DNA of 22,826 nt, taken from assembly GCA_046757205.1 (NCBI GenBank), contig JBHHXR010000021.1, positions 1 to 22,826 on the forward strand, read 5' to 3'. Of this stretch, positions 22,775-22,826 are shown one piece after another (within the stretch, counting starts at the first letter, position 1; each line of letters starts with the position of its first letter). The notes beneath the pieces were generated by a model that saw nothing but the letters and a program-made list of their open reading frames with translations, ran no database searches and was not told the origin of the DNA. This stretch comes from JBHHXR01 sp046757205 (lineage in GTDB: Bacteria; Pseudomonadota; Alphaproteobacteria; Rhodobacterales; Rhodobacteraceae). The position numbers were made by a program, and so were the translations under genes.

Positions 22775-22826
22775 CTCCGACCGGCCGCGCCGACGATTGC
22801 GGCGAAACTCTCGGCCGTGAGCGATG

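Noticed and set aside
22732..22826. Possible C-terminal end of a minus-strand gene entering from the right edge
   Set aside because: A minus frame ends at TAA 22734-22732, but it would overlap the DUF6456 gene and only about 30 residues are visible, with no recognisable motif.

Overview
The window is a GC-rich, gene-dense piece of an alphaproteobacterial chromosome. The evidence for this is the set of families present: coenzyme B12-dependent ribonucleotide reductase, DUF2852, the DUF6477/DUF6456 pair, aspartate/glutamate leucyltransferase (Bpt), an OmpP1/FadL-like porin of the type seen in Rhodobacterales, and a MetA-family homoserine acyltransferase. I cannot name the genus. There are no rRNA or tRNA genes, CRISPR arrays, insertion sequences or phage genes. 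Most of the window is core and transport metabolism.

Layout. 1-168 is the 3' end of nrdJ, followed by a strong terminator. 316-2627 (minus) is ilvB-ilvH, the acetolactate synthase operon. Its leader carries a promoter, an 11-residue peptide (MNNLVVILGGA) with five consecutive Leu/Val/Ile codons, and mutually exclusive terminator and antiterminator hairpins, which is classical branched-chain amino acid attenuation. 3087-7554 (plus) is a three-gene TRAP transporter operon. Its binding protein looks like the 2-oxoacid binder TakP, and both its membrane subunits are much larger than usual. 7568-9450 (minus) holds bpt, an RDD membrane protein and a DUF2852 protein.

9593-14500 is a run of five minus-strand genes. 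In transcription order they are a P-loop protein of unknown role, metA, ppk2, a TetR regulator, and an exported WD40 propeller fused to a cytochrome c. metA and ppk2 overlap by ATGA. MetA carries Glu111, the residue linked to acetyl-CoA rather than succinyl-CoA use, so it is probably a homoserine O-acetyltransferase.

14613-19367 (minus) holds a FadL-like porin with a perfect FNR/FixK-type box upstream, inorganic pyrophosphatase, a DMT exporter, a small exported COG3650-like protein, and guaA. 19593-21137 (plus) is a pyrrolysine-free MttB-family methyltransferase with no corrinoid partner nearby. The window ends with a divergent pair, DUF6477 (minus) and a helix-turn-helix DUF6456 protein (plus), separated by the most AT-rich stretch in the window.

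I found no clear multi-gene system of an undescribed kind. The items most worth following up are the ilv attenuator, the enlarged TRAP permease pair, the WD40-cytochrome c fusion, the MetA specificity call and the DUF6477/DUF6456 pair.
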